Positions 45,694-56,313 of a stretch of DNA of 64,000 nucleotides are shown here, in pieces. The first letter of the stretch is position 1; every line of letters starts with the position of its first letter. The notes under the pieces are model-generated. The model saw only the letters and a list, made by a program, of their open reading frames with translations. It made no database searches and had not been told where the DNA came from. Source of the stretch: Zea mays (Eukaryota; Streptophyta; Magnoliopsida; Poales; Poaceae); the NCBI RefSeq assembly GCF_902167145.1, contig NC_050096.1:270590622-270654621 (forward strand), written 5' to 3'. Position numbers and translations under genes: made by a program.

Positions 45694-48600
45694 TGTGACA
45701 CCCCAGTGTCACCTAGGGTTTCTCTTAAAAAGCCAAACCAAGAACCATCATATTATGTGAACCAAAGTAAGCATGAGCATCAAAACAATTTAAGTGAGAA
45801 AGAATTCACCAAGTATATACTTAAAGTGTCATGATCAAAACAATTGAGTCCTTGAAAAGATAAGAATGTGCAACCCTAATTAAGAATTCTAAGTGAACCC
45901 CATGAACAAAATTCAAGGAAATATAAAAAAGAGAATGAAAAGTTTAAAATTTTAAGTTGAGCCAATTATATAAGTTAAAGTATATTTACTAAGTAACAAG
46001 AAAGATTAAGAAGGCTTAGCCAAAATAACTCAATTAAATCCCCAAAACAGCCCTTGATCAATGAACCCTTAGGGAAATTCAGATTTCTGAATTTCTGAAT
46101 TTCAGACCTCTTCTCAAAGATCATCTGTGTTCTCTGCTTTTCCAAACTCAAAGCCAGAAGATCCAAATATCAAAGTCGTGCCAAATTACCTTGAACACAT
46201 TCTGGGAAAATTTGAACTCAAACCAAATCCATTTGACACGGTTTTGGCGCAGCTCAACCTCGGGACCAGGCATTCTGACACTGGCACCTTGGTGACGCTA
46301 CAACTCCCTGTCCCTAGCCTAAAACCGCACGTCGTCCATACACAAAAGACAAAGCTTGGTCTGGTGAACAAATCCCTTGCAGTGATCTTGCCCAAATTCG
46401 CGAAGATTTGCTCCCAATCGGCGCTTGAACAGGGGCAGAGGCAACGGGAACACGTGTTCGACCGCGGCTGACACCCCTGGTTCACGCCCGTTCGCGCACC
46501 GCGCCTTCCCAGTGCACGCCCGCGCGCACTCGCCGGTCCACGACCGCCCGTGCACCGCGCCGTGCCTATAAAGCCTCCCCAGGCGCGCCCCACTTCGCCC
46601 CGCACTCACCCTCACCGGCCAGCCACCGTTCCTTAGCTCCGGCGAGCGTATTTCCGCCCGCCATTGCCGCCAGAGCTACGGCCGCCGTGGCCAGCCCACT
46701 CCAGCCGCCCTCCAGCCCAACCTGTGCTTCGGCTAGCTCCGCCAGTAGCCCGTGAAGCTCGCCAAGCCCTCGGACCCGACCGGACTTCACCGGAGGCCCG
46801 AGATCAACCTCACCGGACTTTGGTCTTCCGCCGCCGCGTGTGGACCGAGCTATCCAGTGAGTCTCCGCCCAATTCCTTTCGCTCATGTCTTCTCTGGCAT
46901 CCCGTGGATCTCTCTGACCCATTTGATTGAACTATCTCGCCGTGACCAGGCCGGTCTCCTCGCCGCCGACGAGCATTCCCGCCTGCGCGCGTGGACCGAC
47001 CGACTCCGGCCATCTCCGTCGACGTTCCGCACACCGTTGTGATCCTCGCGACCTCCCCTTCACCCTCGACCACTTCACCGGAACAGTCTCGCCGCCGGTA
47101 AGCCCCTCCGCCCTTTTCTTCGCCGCGGCTACTGTTGAGGTAGAAGAAGGACCTCGGGTTAGGTTCTGTAGAACCCGAGGGGTTTTCTGTAATGTCAGCG
47201 ACTCATGTGAATAGTAACCTAAGGACTGATTCGCGAGGAAAACTTAGAAAAACCGCCAGGGACCCCAGTGCAAAGTGGTTTTTCCCTTTTATCAATTCTG
47301 TTATTCTTTTAAATAACCAAAGAACTTAGAAAATTCATAACTTGATGAAATCTTAATGAAAAGCTGTCAAACCAATTTTGCTAGCTCTGGAATATTATGA
47401 TCTATCATTTAAAATTATTGAACCATATGCTTTCTGTTCTAAATTTTAGAGCTTAAAATTAAAAACAGAAACCCCCTGAACCTTGTTTAATTAAGGAAAA
47501 TTAGTTTTTCTTCTGTACTGAGCTTAAGAAAATTTGTAGATGCTTATACCCTAATTAGACATTGTTTAAAAATAGTAGAACCCCCAGCATTAGAGATTAT
47601 GATGTAGTTATTCATTTAAAGCCATTTTGTCCACAACTTAGAGAAAATCAGAAAAGCATTAGAAAATGTTGAACAATGATTAGTAATATTTTTTCCTAGT
47701 TTACTTATGCAACCAAGAACCTAGGAAAAATGCAGAGACCATTAATTAGGACCAGTTTCTAATTAAGATGCTTTAATCAGCCTTATGTAGACTGAAAATC
47801 AATTATTAAAATTGCAAAACCATAACCAAAGTGGTTAACAAAAATCCAGTGAACTTATAACCACCAGAGCCCCACTACAAAAATACAGAGCACCCCAGCC
47901 TAACTTTTTAAGTAAGGAAAATAAATACAAAGTGGTAATAAGGCATTTTCCCAATAAATCATAAACAACCTCAAATAATGAGATATTGGGCAACCAAAAA
48001 TTAGCTAAGTCCATGATGAGATAAACCACCAGAGAAAAATACAAACCCATGAAAAGGAAGCAAACTCATACCAATTGCTAGTGATTTAAGAGGAAGGCCA
48101 CTTAATTCAAATAATGCATACCACCACTTCCCTTAAGCAAAAAGAACCCAAACTTCAGAATGATTGCTCTTGCACAAAATACTAGCTAAGAAAAATAAGA
48201 ACTCTGTTGTTTGATGTTTTTCAAACATAGTGGTAGTAGAAAGCACCCCTTTGGCTAGAAACCTTAAGAAAACCATAGGAAAAGAATTAAAAGGTATTAA
48301 TGACTAGAAATTTGTATCAAGTCATGTTATGACACCTAAAAGCCAGCAAAAATAAGTTTTAAAGAATTACCCACTGTTAAATAATAGTTGTAGTTCAAAG
48401 TACCCCTTCTGCCTTAAGATTTGGTAATTTTGTCCAGAGAAAACCATTCACTTTCTGAACCCCAAATTTTGAGACAGAGAATCATACACCAATAACAAGC
48501 TACTGTAATTTTTGCAGAATTTTTGGAATTCTATAAAAGCAACTTGTAGTTCAAACCTACTCCAAAACATTAAAAAGGAATAAAAGAAAAGAAAAGGAGG

Positions 48601-50297
48601 AATAAACCTCATCCCATTAAACTAACCCAATTTACCAAGTATACCACTAAAAGGTTTTACATAAGTAAGGTTAACTTGCTTAAATTCTAAAGACCCTACA
48701 TTTTTAAAAGTTGTAAATTCTAAAGCACATATTGTATCATGCATATATCTTACGCATTGCATTCATTAGATTGTAATCTTGCCGACGGAGAGTACGTGCT
48801 CATCCCCGAGCAAGGACCTGTCCAAGAGGAGGACCAGGAGCAGGCTTCAGAGGCTGCTATTGAGGATCTCCCCGCAGCCCCAGCAATTGAAGGCAAGCCC
48901 CGGTTTTATGCATAACCATGTTAATATATGCTACTTTACTACACTTAATGCTTGTAGGACTGTAATGTGCACTTAAGTGTAGGAGTTGCTTGAAACCTCT
49001 AGTTGCATGAACTTAGGACTCCTTTTTGAGATGAATACTAGTATGCTAGGTCGAGTAGCTGCTTGCTAATCAGGATCTCGGTAGAAGTCGAGTGATTTTT
49101 CTAGCACTCGCGCGAGGTCAGGAATTGATTGTATTCATCTTGATAATGGGATATATGTTGGTCTATGGACTTGGATCCAGGGAGGATGCCTTGTCCATGA
49201 GACGGGAAAAAATGAATTAAGGATTAATGTGTGGATACCTGAGTCAAGCTTTTGAACGTACTAAGCACATGCCGGGAAAAATGGTAACCGGTAAACCTAG
49301 TACCTGAGTGAAGCCGGGCGCGGACTTTATCCCTCATGCGACCTGAGACAGGGTCTCCCATGCTAGCTATGGTGGGTACAAGTGCGGTCACTGCACGGCG
49401 GCAGCCGGGGTCAGTGGAGCATTGTATGCCAAGGCGGTGAGGCCTGGACGCGAACGGGGAATCGATGGGGACGGTTGTCATGTGTGGGGTCGGAGTACCC
49501 TGACATGCCGTGTGTTTAGGTTTACCTTGCAAGGTTAAAACTCGATTCGAATCGTCTGCTTCTCGCAGCTAATGAGACTGCTTGATTCCTTGTACTGCAT
49601 CGAGTAAGAAGTGAAATGTGGATTACATGAGATAACTTGTTGATTGAACTAATTGCTTGTTACCATGTATGCTTAGAAGGAGCAAATCTAGTTAAGTTAA
49701 TGATGGTAGAATTTGAAAAGCTAAAAGTTGATTTTAGAAACAGCTAGTGCTTTTGGCAAACCAAACCCCTCAGCCAAACAGCTGCATAGTCTAGAGGTAG
49801 AGGAGTAGACTCCTCACACCGGTTAAGTCTAGCTGAGTATTAGTATACTCAGCCTTGCTTGTGGCACCATTTTTGCAGGTACCATGCAGGATGTAGTTGA
49901 TGGTGTGACTTGGCCTACCACCCTGCCACCGGGTTGGACGGTCGAGTGGGATGTTGCTCCGGCAGGAGAGGAGCATGAGGAGTAGTGGGCTAGGCCTTGC
50001 CCATTTCCTCATTACCGACGACATCGATTATCCGCTGCACTTTAATTTGTGAACTTTATTTGCTACTCCAAAAACTCCGATTTATGTAATAACTCCGTAC
50101 TTAATTTGAGGTTTCCTGTTTTATTGTATTTCTTCTGTGACTCACCTTCGCGTGAGATTGTGGAATTTGATCCTGGTTAAGTGGCTCTATCATACTAGAT
50201 CTGAGGGACTGACGGGTTATTCCGATTTAAGTGTGTTACGGCCCCTGAGGCGTGACTTAGGCACTTAAGCTGGAATAATTCGGGTGGTTCTGCCACA
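45694..50297 (+). repeat. 3' LTR of chromovirus J
   Basis: 4,604 bases, nearly identical to the 5' LTR. Differences seen include a/g near 46125 and one extra A near 49210. It carries second copies of the TATA box and the small ORF (48739-48915 and 49879-49985). Confidence 0.93.
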
Positions 50298-51903
50298 CTC
50301 AGGTCCTTCACTGTTATTGATCCTCATCTTGTAAACCTCATCCGTGAAAATCTCAGGTACACAAAGATGACTCCCGAAGAGATCCTTGGGAAATTTGTAA
50401 GCGGGCGGATGATGGTTAAGGAAGCGCGGTATGTGGATGATGCTCTCAACGGCCCAATGCCCGTCTACGAGCCTCAACCCGTTGCTCTCAAGGCAACAAG
50501 TAGCAGGGAGATGCTACCTAGCAAGGTGGCACAAGTTGAGGCGGTCGGGTTAAACAAGGATGAGATGGCCTTAATCATAAAAGCGCTTCAAGACCGCTCT
50601 TAAAGGACGCAAGGAGTATCCCAACAAAAACAAGACAAAGGGAAGGCGCTCCTGCTTCAAGTGCGGTAAGACTGGTCACTTTATTGCAAACTGTCCCGAT
50701 AACTCTAGTGACCAGGAACAAGGAAAGGGCGGGAAGAAAGAGAAGAAAAAAAGCTATAGAAAGGCCAAGGGCGAGGCACACATCGGGAAGGAATGGGACT
50801 CGGACTGCTCATCTTCCGATTCCGACGACGAAGGACTCGCTGCCTCGTCCTTCAACAAGTCGTCTCTCTTCCCCAACGAGCGCCACACCTGCCTCATGGC
50901 AAAGGAGAAAAAAGTAAGCGCTCGAGATACCCCTAAGTATACTACTTCAAGTGATGATGACTCTAGTGATGATGAAGTAGATTATACAAGTTTATTCAAA
51001 GGTTTAGATAGAACTAAGGTTGATAAGATCAATGAATTGATTGATGCTTTAAATGAAAAGAATAGACTCTTAGAAAAGCAAGAAGATATTCTATATGAAG
51101 AGCATGACAAGTTTATTAGTGTGCAAAAATCTCTTGCTTTAGAGGTTAAAAGAAACGAATTGCTTTCTTCTGAATTATCTGCTTGTCATGAAACTGTGTC
51201 TAATTTAAAGAACGTTAATGATGAGTTAAATGCTAAATTAGAAGAAGCAAATAAGTCCAGTTCTTGTGTAGAGCATGTTATCATTTGTAATAGGTGTAAG
51301 GATTTTGATGTTCATGCATGTGTTGAACACCTTACTTCTATTACAAAATTAAATGGCGAAGTGGCAAGTCTTAATGCCCAACTTAAGACTTGCAAAAATG
51401 ACTTTGATAAGTTAAAATTTGCTAGGGATGCCTACACCGTTGGTAGACATCCCTCTATTAAGGATGGACTTGGCTTTCGAAAGGAAGCCAAGAACTTAAC
51501 AAGTCAAAGAGCTCACATTCCCGCCAAGGAAAAAGGGAAGGCCCCTATGGCTAATAGTGCTCAAAAGAATCATGCTTTCATCTATAGTGATAGAAAATTT
51601 GTTAGAAATACTCATAGGAGTTATGCTTATGATTCACATGTTATGATTGCTTCATGTTCTAATTTTAATGGTAGGCCTGGGAGAAATTTTGTGTCTCATG
51701 CTCCTAGGAAAGTGTGTAAACCTACCACTGTCTTTCATGCTTGCAACACTAAGTATGTACTTTCATGTAGAAATGAAAAAGTGATTGCTAGAAAGTTGGG
51801 GTCCAAATGCAAGGGAGACAAGACTTGCATTTGGGTCCCAAAGGATGTTGTAACTAACCTTGTAGGACCCAACAAGAGTTGGGTACCTAAGACCCAAGCC
51901 TAA

Positions 51904-53606
51904 TTTGCCTTGCAGGTTTATGCATCCGGGGGATCAAGCTGGATTATCGACAGCGGATGCACAAACCACATGACGGGGGAGAAGAAGATGTTCACCTCCT
52001 ACGTTAAGAACAAGGACTCCCAAGACACAATTATCTTTGGAGATGGGAACCAAGGCAAGGTCAAAGGCTTAGGCAAGATTACCATCACAAATGAGCACTC
52101 TATTTCTAATGTATTCTTAGTAGAGTCGCTAGGCTATAATCTCCTGTCGGTTAGTCAATTGTGCCACATGGGCTACAATTGCTTGTTTACAAATGTTGAT
52201 GTATCTGTCTTTAGAAGGAGTGATGGTTCATTAGTGTTTAAGGGTGTACTAGATGGCAAACTCTACTTAATTGATTTTTCGAAAGAGGAGGCCGATCTAG
52301 ATGCATGCTTAATCGCTAAGACTAGTATGGGCTGGCTGTGGCATCGCCGTCTAGCACATGTAGGGATGAAGAACCTTCACAAACTTCTAAAGGGAGAGCA
52401 TGTGTTAGGACTAACCAATGTATGCTTCGAAAAAGATAGACCTTGTGCAGCTTGTCAAGCAGGGAAACAGGTGGGAAGCACTCATCACAACAAGAATGTG
52501 ATGAATACATCAAGACCATTGGAGCTTCTCGACATGGACCTCTTTGGACCCGTCGCCTACCTTAGCATCGGGGGAAGTAAGTATGGTCTTGTTATTGTTG
52601 ATGATTTTTCCCGCTTCACTTGGGTATTCTTTTTGCATGATAAATCAGAAACCCAAGGGACCCTCAAACACTTTCTAAGGAGGGCTCAAAACGAGTTTGA
52701 GCTCAAGGTGAAAAAGATTAGAAGCGACAACGGGTCCGAGTTCAAGAACTTACAAGTGGAGGAGTACCTTGAGGAGGAAGGGATCAAGCACGAGTTCTCT
52801 GCTCCCTACACACCACAACAAAATGGTGTGGTAGAGAGGAAGAACATGATGCTTATCGACATGGCGAGGACGATGCTTGGAGAATTCAAGACGCCCGAGC
52901 GGTTTTGGTCGGAAGCTGTGAACACAGCTTGCCATGCCATAAACCGGCTCTACCTCCATCGCCTCCTCAAGAAGACCTCGTATGAACTTCTAACCGGTAA
53001 CAAACCCAACGTTTCATACTTTCATGTATTTGGGAGTAAATGTTACATTCTAGTGAAGAAGGGTAGAAATTCTAAATTTGCTCCCAAAGCTGTAGAAGGG
53101 TTTTTGCTAGGTTATGACTCAAATACAAAGGCGTATAGAGTCTTCAACAAATCATCGGGTTTAGTTGAAGTCTCTAGCGACGTTGTATTTGATGATACTA
53201 ATGGCTCTCCAAGAGAGCAAGTTGATCTTGATGATATAGATGAAGATGATGTGCGACCACAGGAGCAACAGGAGCAAGATCAACTGTCTTCCTCAACGAT
53301 GGTGCATCCCCCATCACAAGATGATGAACAAGTTCCTCAAGAGGAGGCGTGTGATCAAGGGGGAGCACAAGAAGACCAAGTTGTGGAGGAAGAAGCACCA
53401 CGGGCCCCTCCAACTCAAGTTCGAGCGATGATTCAAAGGAATCATCCCGTCGACCAGATTTTGGGTGATATAAGCAAGGGAGTAACCACTCGCTCTAGAT
53501 TAGTTAATTTTTGTGAGCATTACTCGTTTGTCTCTTCTATTGAGCCTTTCAGGGTAGAAGAGGCCTTGCTAGATCCAGACTGGGTGTTGGCCATGCAGGA
53601 AGAGAC
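51904..53606 (+). pseudogene. pol of copia I (protease and integrase), 3'-truncated
   Basis: The open frame follows the gag stop (TAA 51901-51903) in the same phase. Protease active site [14 protein letters not shown]-pre-integrase zinc region ([22 protein letters not shown]); integrase core with DMDLFGP, VIVDDFSRF, IRSDNGSEFKN and [11 protein letters not shown]; then a Gln/Glu-rich linker. Homology stops after DPDWVLAMQEE, where K has the start of the reverse transcriptase ([14 protein letters not shown]). Reverse transcriptase and RNase H are missing. The 97 residues that continue the frame to 53898 are not pol. No break is seen before that point. Confidence 0.85.
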
Positions 53607-54199
53607 CTGCCCAATATGCAAGAAAAAGGAACATATCAAGCAAGCAATCTCAGTAGGAAATTTTGCTCTTTCGTTGTCGAAGCACACTGCATTCCTGGTA
53701 CGCCAAATGGCCCAGCAAACAACAGCTAGCCCCACTGATTGCACTGATTACCCTGAGGAAAAATATTGCCACCCCAAACCCATACTGATCAAGGCTTCCT
53801 GGTCAACAATCCCTCGCCTATTATCTGCTCATCATGTCTACAGAGCACAAAAGCTCCCTAAGTCGTCTATTAAAATCAGTATTAAGAACACTTCTTGAGC
53901 TTGGTGGGAAGGTCGTGCGGGAGTAATGCAGTGAGCTCGAAAGGGAAAATAATAGCAGGTATAATCCATAAGCCACACCACTAAAAAACGGAGCCGGATA
54001 GCCAGGAAAATCCTTCAAAAAATGTAAAACAGGGCGAAAAATAGAATTTGTGCTTGAAATGTAACGTTTAAAAGGATATGCACACTCAAATGGATTCAAC
54101 AATAGACGACTTTGAAAAGGTGAATAGAAGTAGGTACTAAAAGAAACTACATTTTCTCTGGAAGCAAAACTTCTCCTTCACTTATTTAGAGTAGCTATA
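53607..54199 (-). pseudogene. LINE-like reverse-transcriptase tail fragment and unassigned sequence
   Basis: On the minus strand, 53740 to 53607 reads VVCWAIWRTRNAVCFDNERA and TEIACLICSFFLHIGQ, resembling the C-terminal zf-RVT/RNase H neighbourhood of plant non-LTR (LINE) proteins (WAIWKTRN, EIICHACSF). The match ends exactly at the copia I junction. There is no poly(A) tail or duplication at the junction. The rest (53740-54199) has no gene I recognise. Copia K is inserted at 54199/54200 and the same segment continues at 63561. It could be a truncated LINE, or part of a larger element or ancient sequence. Confidence 0.4.
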
Positions 54200-55497
54200 T
54201 GAAAGTCGCCTAGAGGGGGGGTGAATAGGGCGAAACTGAAATTCTCAAAAATAATCACAACTACAAGCCGGGTTAGCGTTAGAAATATAATCGAGTCCGC
54301 GAGAGAGGGCGCAAAACAAATCGCAAGCAAATAAGAAGTGTGACACGCGGATTTGTTTTACCGAGGTTCGGTTCTCACAAACCTACTCCCCGTTGAGGTG
54401 GTCACAAAGATCGGGTCTCTTTCAACCCTTTCCCTCTCTCAAACGGTCCCTCGGACCGAGTGAGCTTTCTCTTCTCAAATGCTTGGAACACAAAGTTCCC
54501 ACAAGGACCACCACAAGATTGGTGTCTCTTGCCTCAATTACAAATGAGTTTGATCGCAATGAAGAATCAAAGAAAGAAGAAAGCAATCCAAGCGCAAGAG
54601 CTCGAAAGAACACAAGCAAATCTCTCTCACTAATCACTAGGGCGTTGTGTGGAGTTTGGAGAGGATTTGATCACTTGGGTGTGTCTAGAATTGAATGCTA
54701 GAGCTCTTGTAAGTAGTTGAAGTGGGAAAACTTGGATGACTTGAATGTGGGGTGGTTGGGGGTATTTATAGCCCCAACCACCAAACTAGCCGTTTGGTGG
54801 TGGCTGACTGTCGTATGGTGCACCGGACAGTCCGGTGCACACCGGACATGTCCGGTGCGCCAGCCATGTCACCAGGCCGTTGGGATTCGACCGTTGGAGC
54901 TTCTGACTTCTGGGCCCGCCTGGCTGTCCGGTGTACACCGGACAGGTACTGTAGATTGTCCGGTGCACCATCTCGCGCATGCCTGACTTCTGCGTGCTTC
55001 TGGCGTGCATTAAATGCGCCTGCAGGTGACCGTTGGCGCGAAGTAGCCGTTGCTCCGCTGGCTCACCGGACAGTCCGGTGCATACCGGACAGTCCGGTGA
55101 ATTATAACGGAGCAAATTCCCGAAGCTGGCGAGTTCCAGAGCCGCTCTTCCTTGGGGCATCGGACACTGTCCGGTGTACACCGGACAGTCCGGTGAATTA
55201 TAGCGGAGCGCCTCTGGATTTTCCCGAAGGTGATGAGTTTGGCTTGGAGTCCTCTGGTGCACCGGACACTGTCCGGTGGCACACCGGACAGTCCGGTGTG
55301 CCAGACCAGAGGTGCCTTCGGTTATCCCTTGCTCTCTTTGTTGAACCCAATTCTTGGTCTTTTTATTGGCTAAGTGTGACCTTTTGACACCTCTATAATT
55401 TATACACTAGAGCAAACTACTTAGTTCAATTATTTGTGTTGGGCAATTCAACCACCAAAATCAATTAGGAACTAGGTGTAAGCCTAATTCCCTTTCA
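54200..55497 (-). repeat. 3' LTR of copia K
   Basis: 1,298 bases, tgaaagtcgcctag to cctaattccctttca. About ten CACCGGACAGTCCGGTG-type palindromes lie between 54820 and 55300. A minus-strand TATA (ggctataaatacc) lies near 54764-54776. Confidence 0.9.
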
Positions 55498-56313
55498 ATC
55501 TCCCCCTTTTTGGTGATTGATGCCAACACAAACCAAAGCAAGTATAGAAGTACATAATTGAACTAGCTTGCATAATGTAAGTGCAAAGGTTTCTTGGAAT
55601 TTAAGCCAATATAAATACTTATAAGATACTCATGAATTGTTTCTTCAATTTTTGTCATTTTGGACCACGCTTGCACCACATGTTTTGTTTTTGCAAATTC
55701 TTTTGTAAATCCTCTTCAAAGTTCTTTTGCAAATAGTCAAAGGTAAATGAATAAGATTTTTGCGAAGCATTTTCAAAATTTGAAATTTTCTCCCCCTGTT
55801 TCAAATGCTTTTCCTTTGACTAAACAAAATTCCCCCTAAATGAAATTCTCCTCTTAGTGTTCAAGAGGGTTTTGATATATCACTTTTGAAATGCTACTTT
55901 CTCCCCCTTTTGAACACAATAAGATACCAATTTTAAATTTATCAATTGAGAATCATACCAATTGAAAAACTCTTTTTTTAAAAATTAGGCGGTGTTGCGG
56001 TCCTTTTGCTTTGGGCTAATACTTTCTCCCCCTTTGGCATGAATCGCCAAAAACGGAGTCATTAGAGCCCTTTAATTACTCTCTCCCCCTTTGGTCATAA
56101 ATAAATGAGTGAAGATTATACCAAAGACGGAGTGTTGCTCGGAGTGATGGCGAAGGATGATTTACGGAGTGGAAGCCTTTGTCTTCGCCGAAGACTCCAA
56201 TCTCCTTTCAATACACCTATGACTTGGTTTGAAATAGACTTGAAAACACATTAGTCATAGCATATGAAAGAGACATGATCAAAGGTATATAAATGAGCTA
56301 TGTGTGCAAATCA
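55498..56313 (-). other. 3' untranslated region of copia K with repeated polypurine-like tracts
   Basis: No coding seen. Besides the tract beside the LTR (atctccccctttttggtga at 55498), C-rich tctccccct runs occur near 55789, 55829, 55901, 56025 and 56080, each purine-rich on the element's sense strand. Confidence 0.6.

Larger units (their letters stand above)
34896..50297 (+). mobile_element. Chromovirus J (Tekay/Del-type gypsy), intact and very young
   Basis: 15.4 kb. LTRs of 4,603 and 4,604 bases (34896-39498 and 45694-50297) begin TGTGACACCCC and end TGCCACA. There is a perfect CTCAG duplication at 34891-34895 and 50298-50302. Inside: primer site, extra ORF (39874-40749), unbroken gag-pol (41010-45440) and polypurine tract (45680-45692). 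By eye I find about 12 substitutions and one single-base length change between the LTRs, roughly 0.26%. At a commonly used grass LTR rate (1.3e-8 per site per year) this is about 0.1 million years. The element looks complete and potentially active. Confidence 0.93.
34156..51903 (+). pseudogene. gag of copia I, split by J and frameshifted
   Basis: Starts MDPKGKGMVV at 34156. A charged N-terminus with a KKKRRIKR stretch is followed by the copia gag core (LGKPPHFDGEDYSFWSHKMR, HEGNDTTMITKMELVEG). Chromovirus J (34896-50302, including one duplication copy) interrupts it after DIVRLMLR. It resumes at SFTVIDPHLV; a one-base shift near 50580 then precedes the zinc knuckle (CFKCGKTGHFIANC) and a long Lys/Glu-rich probable coiled coil with CNRCKDFDVHACVEH. 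It ends WVPKTQA before TAA at 51901-51903. Pol follows in the same frame after this stop. Gag builds the particle and binds RNA; this copy cannot be made whole. Confidence 0.85.
32856..53606 (+). mobile_element. Copia element I (SIRE-type), with chromovirus J nested in gag
   Basis: 5' LTR (32856-34105), methionine-tRNA-type primer site, gag (34156-34895 and 50303-51903), then protease and integrase (51904-53606). J (34896-50297) sits in gag with a CTCAG duplication. Reverse transcriptase, RNase H and the 3' LTR are missing: homology stops after LAMQEE at 53606, where a LINE-like fragment starts. It is inserted in H's LTR. Confidence 0.85.

Noticed and set aside
53607..53898. C-terminal 97 residues of the open frame after copia I pol
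   Set aside because: Not similar to copia reverse transcriptase; they are antisense to the LINE-like frame, so chance continuation.
54820..55300. CRISPR-like appearance of regularly spaced palindromic repeats
   Set aside because: Spacers are short and irregular, repeats vary, the setting is a plant LTR, and no cas genes exist.
54752..55387. Frames of up to 211 residues across the palindrome arrays of K (also 62799-63445)
   Set aside because: They are products of the repeated CCGGACAGTCCGG motif, open on both strands, with no domain.
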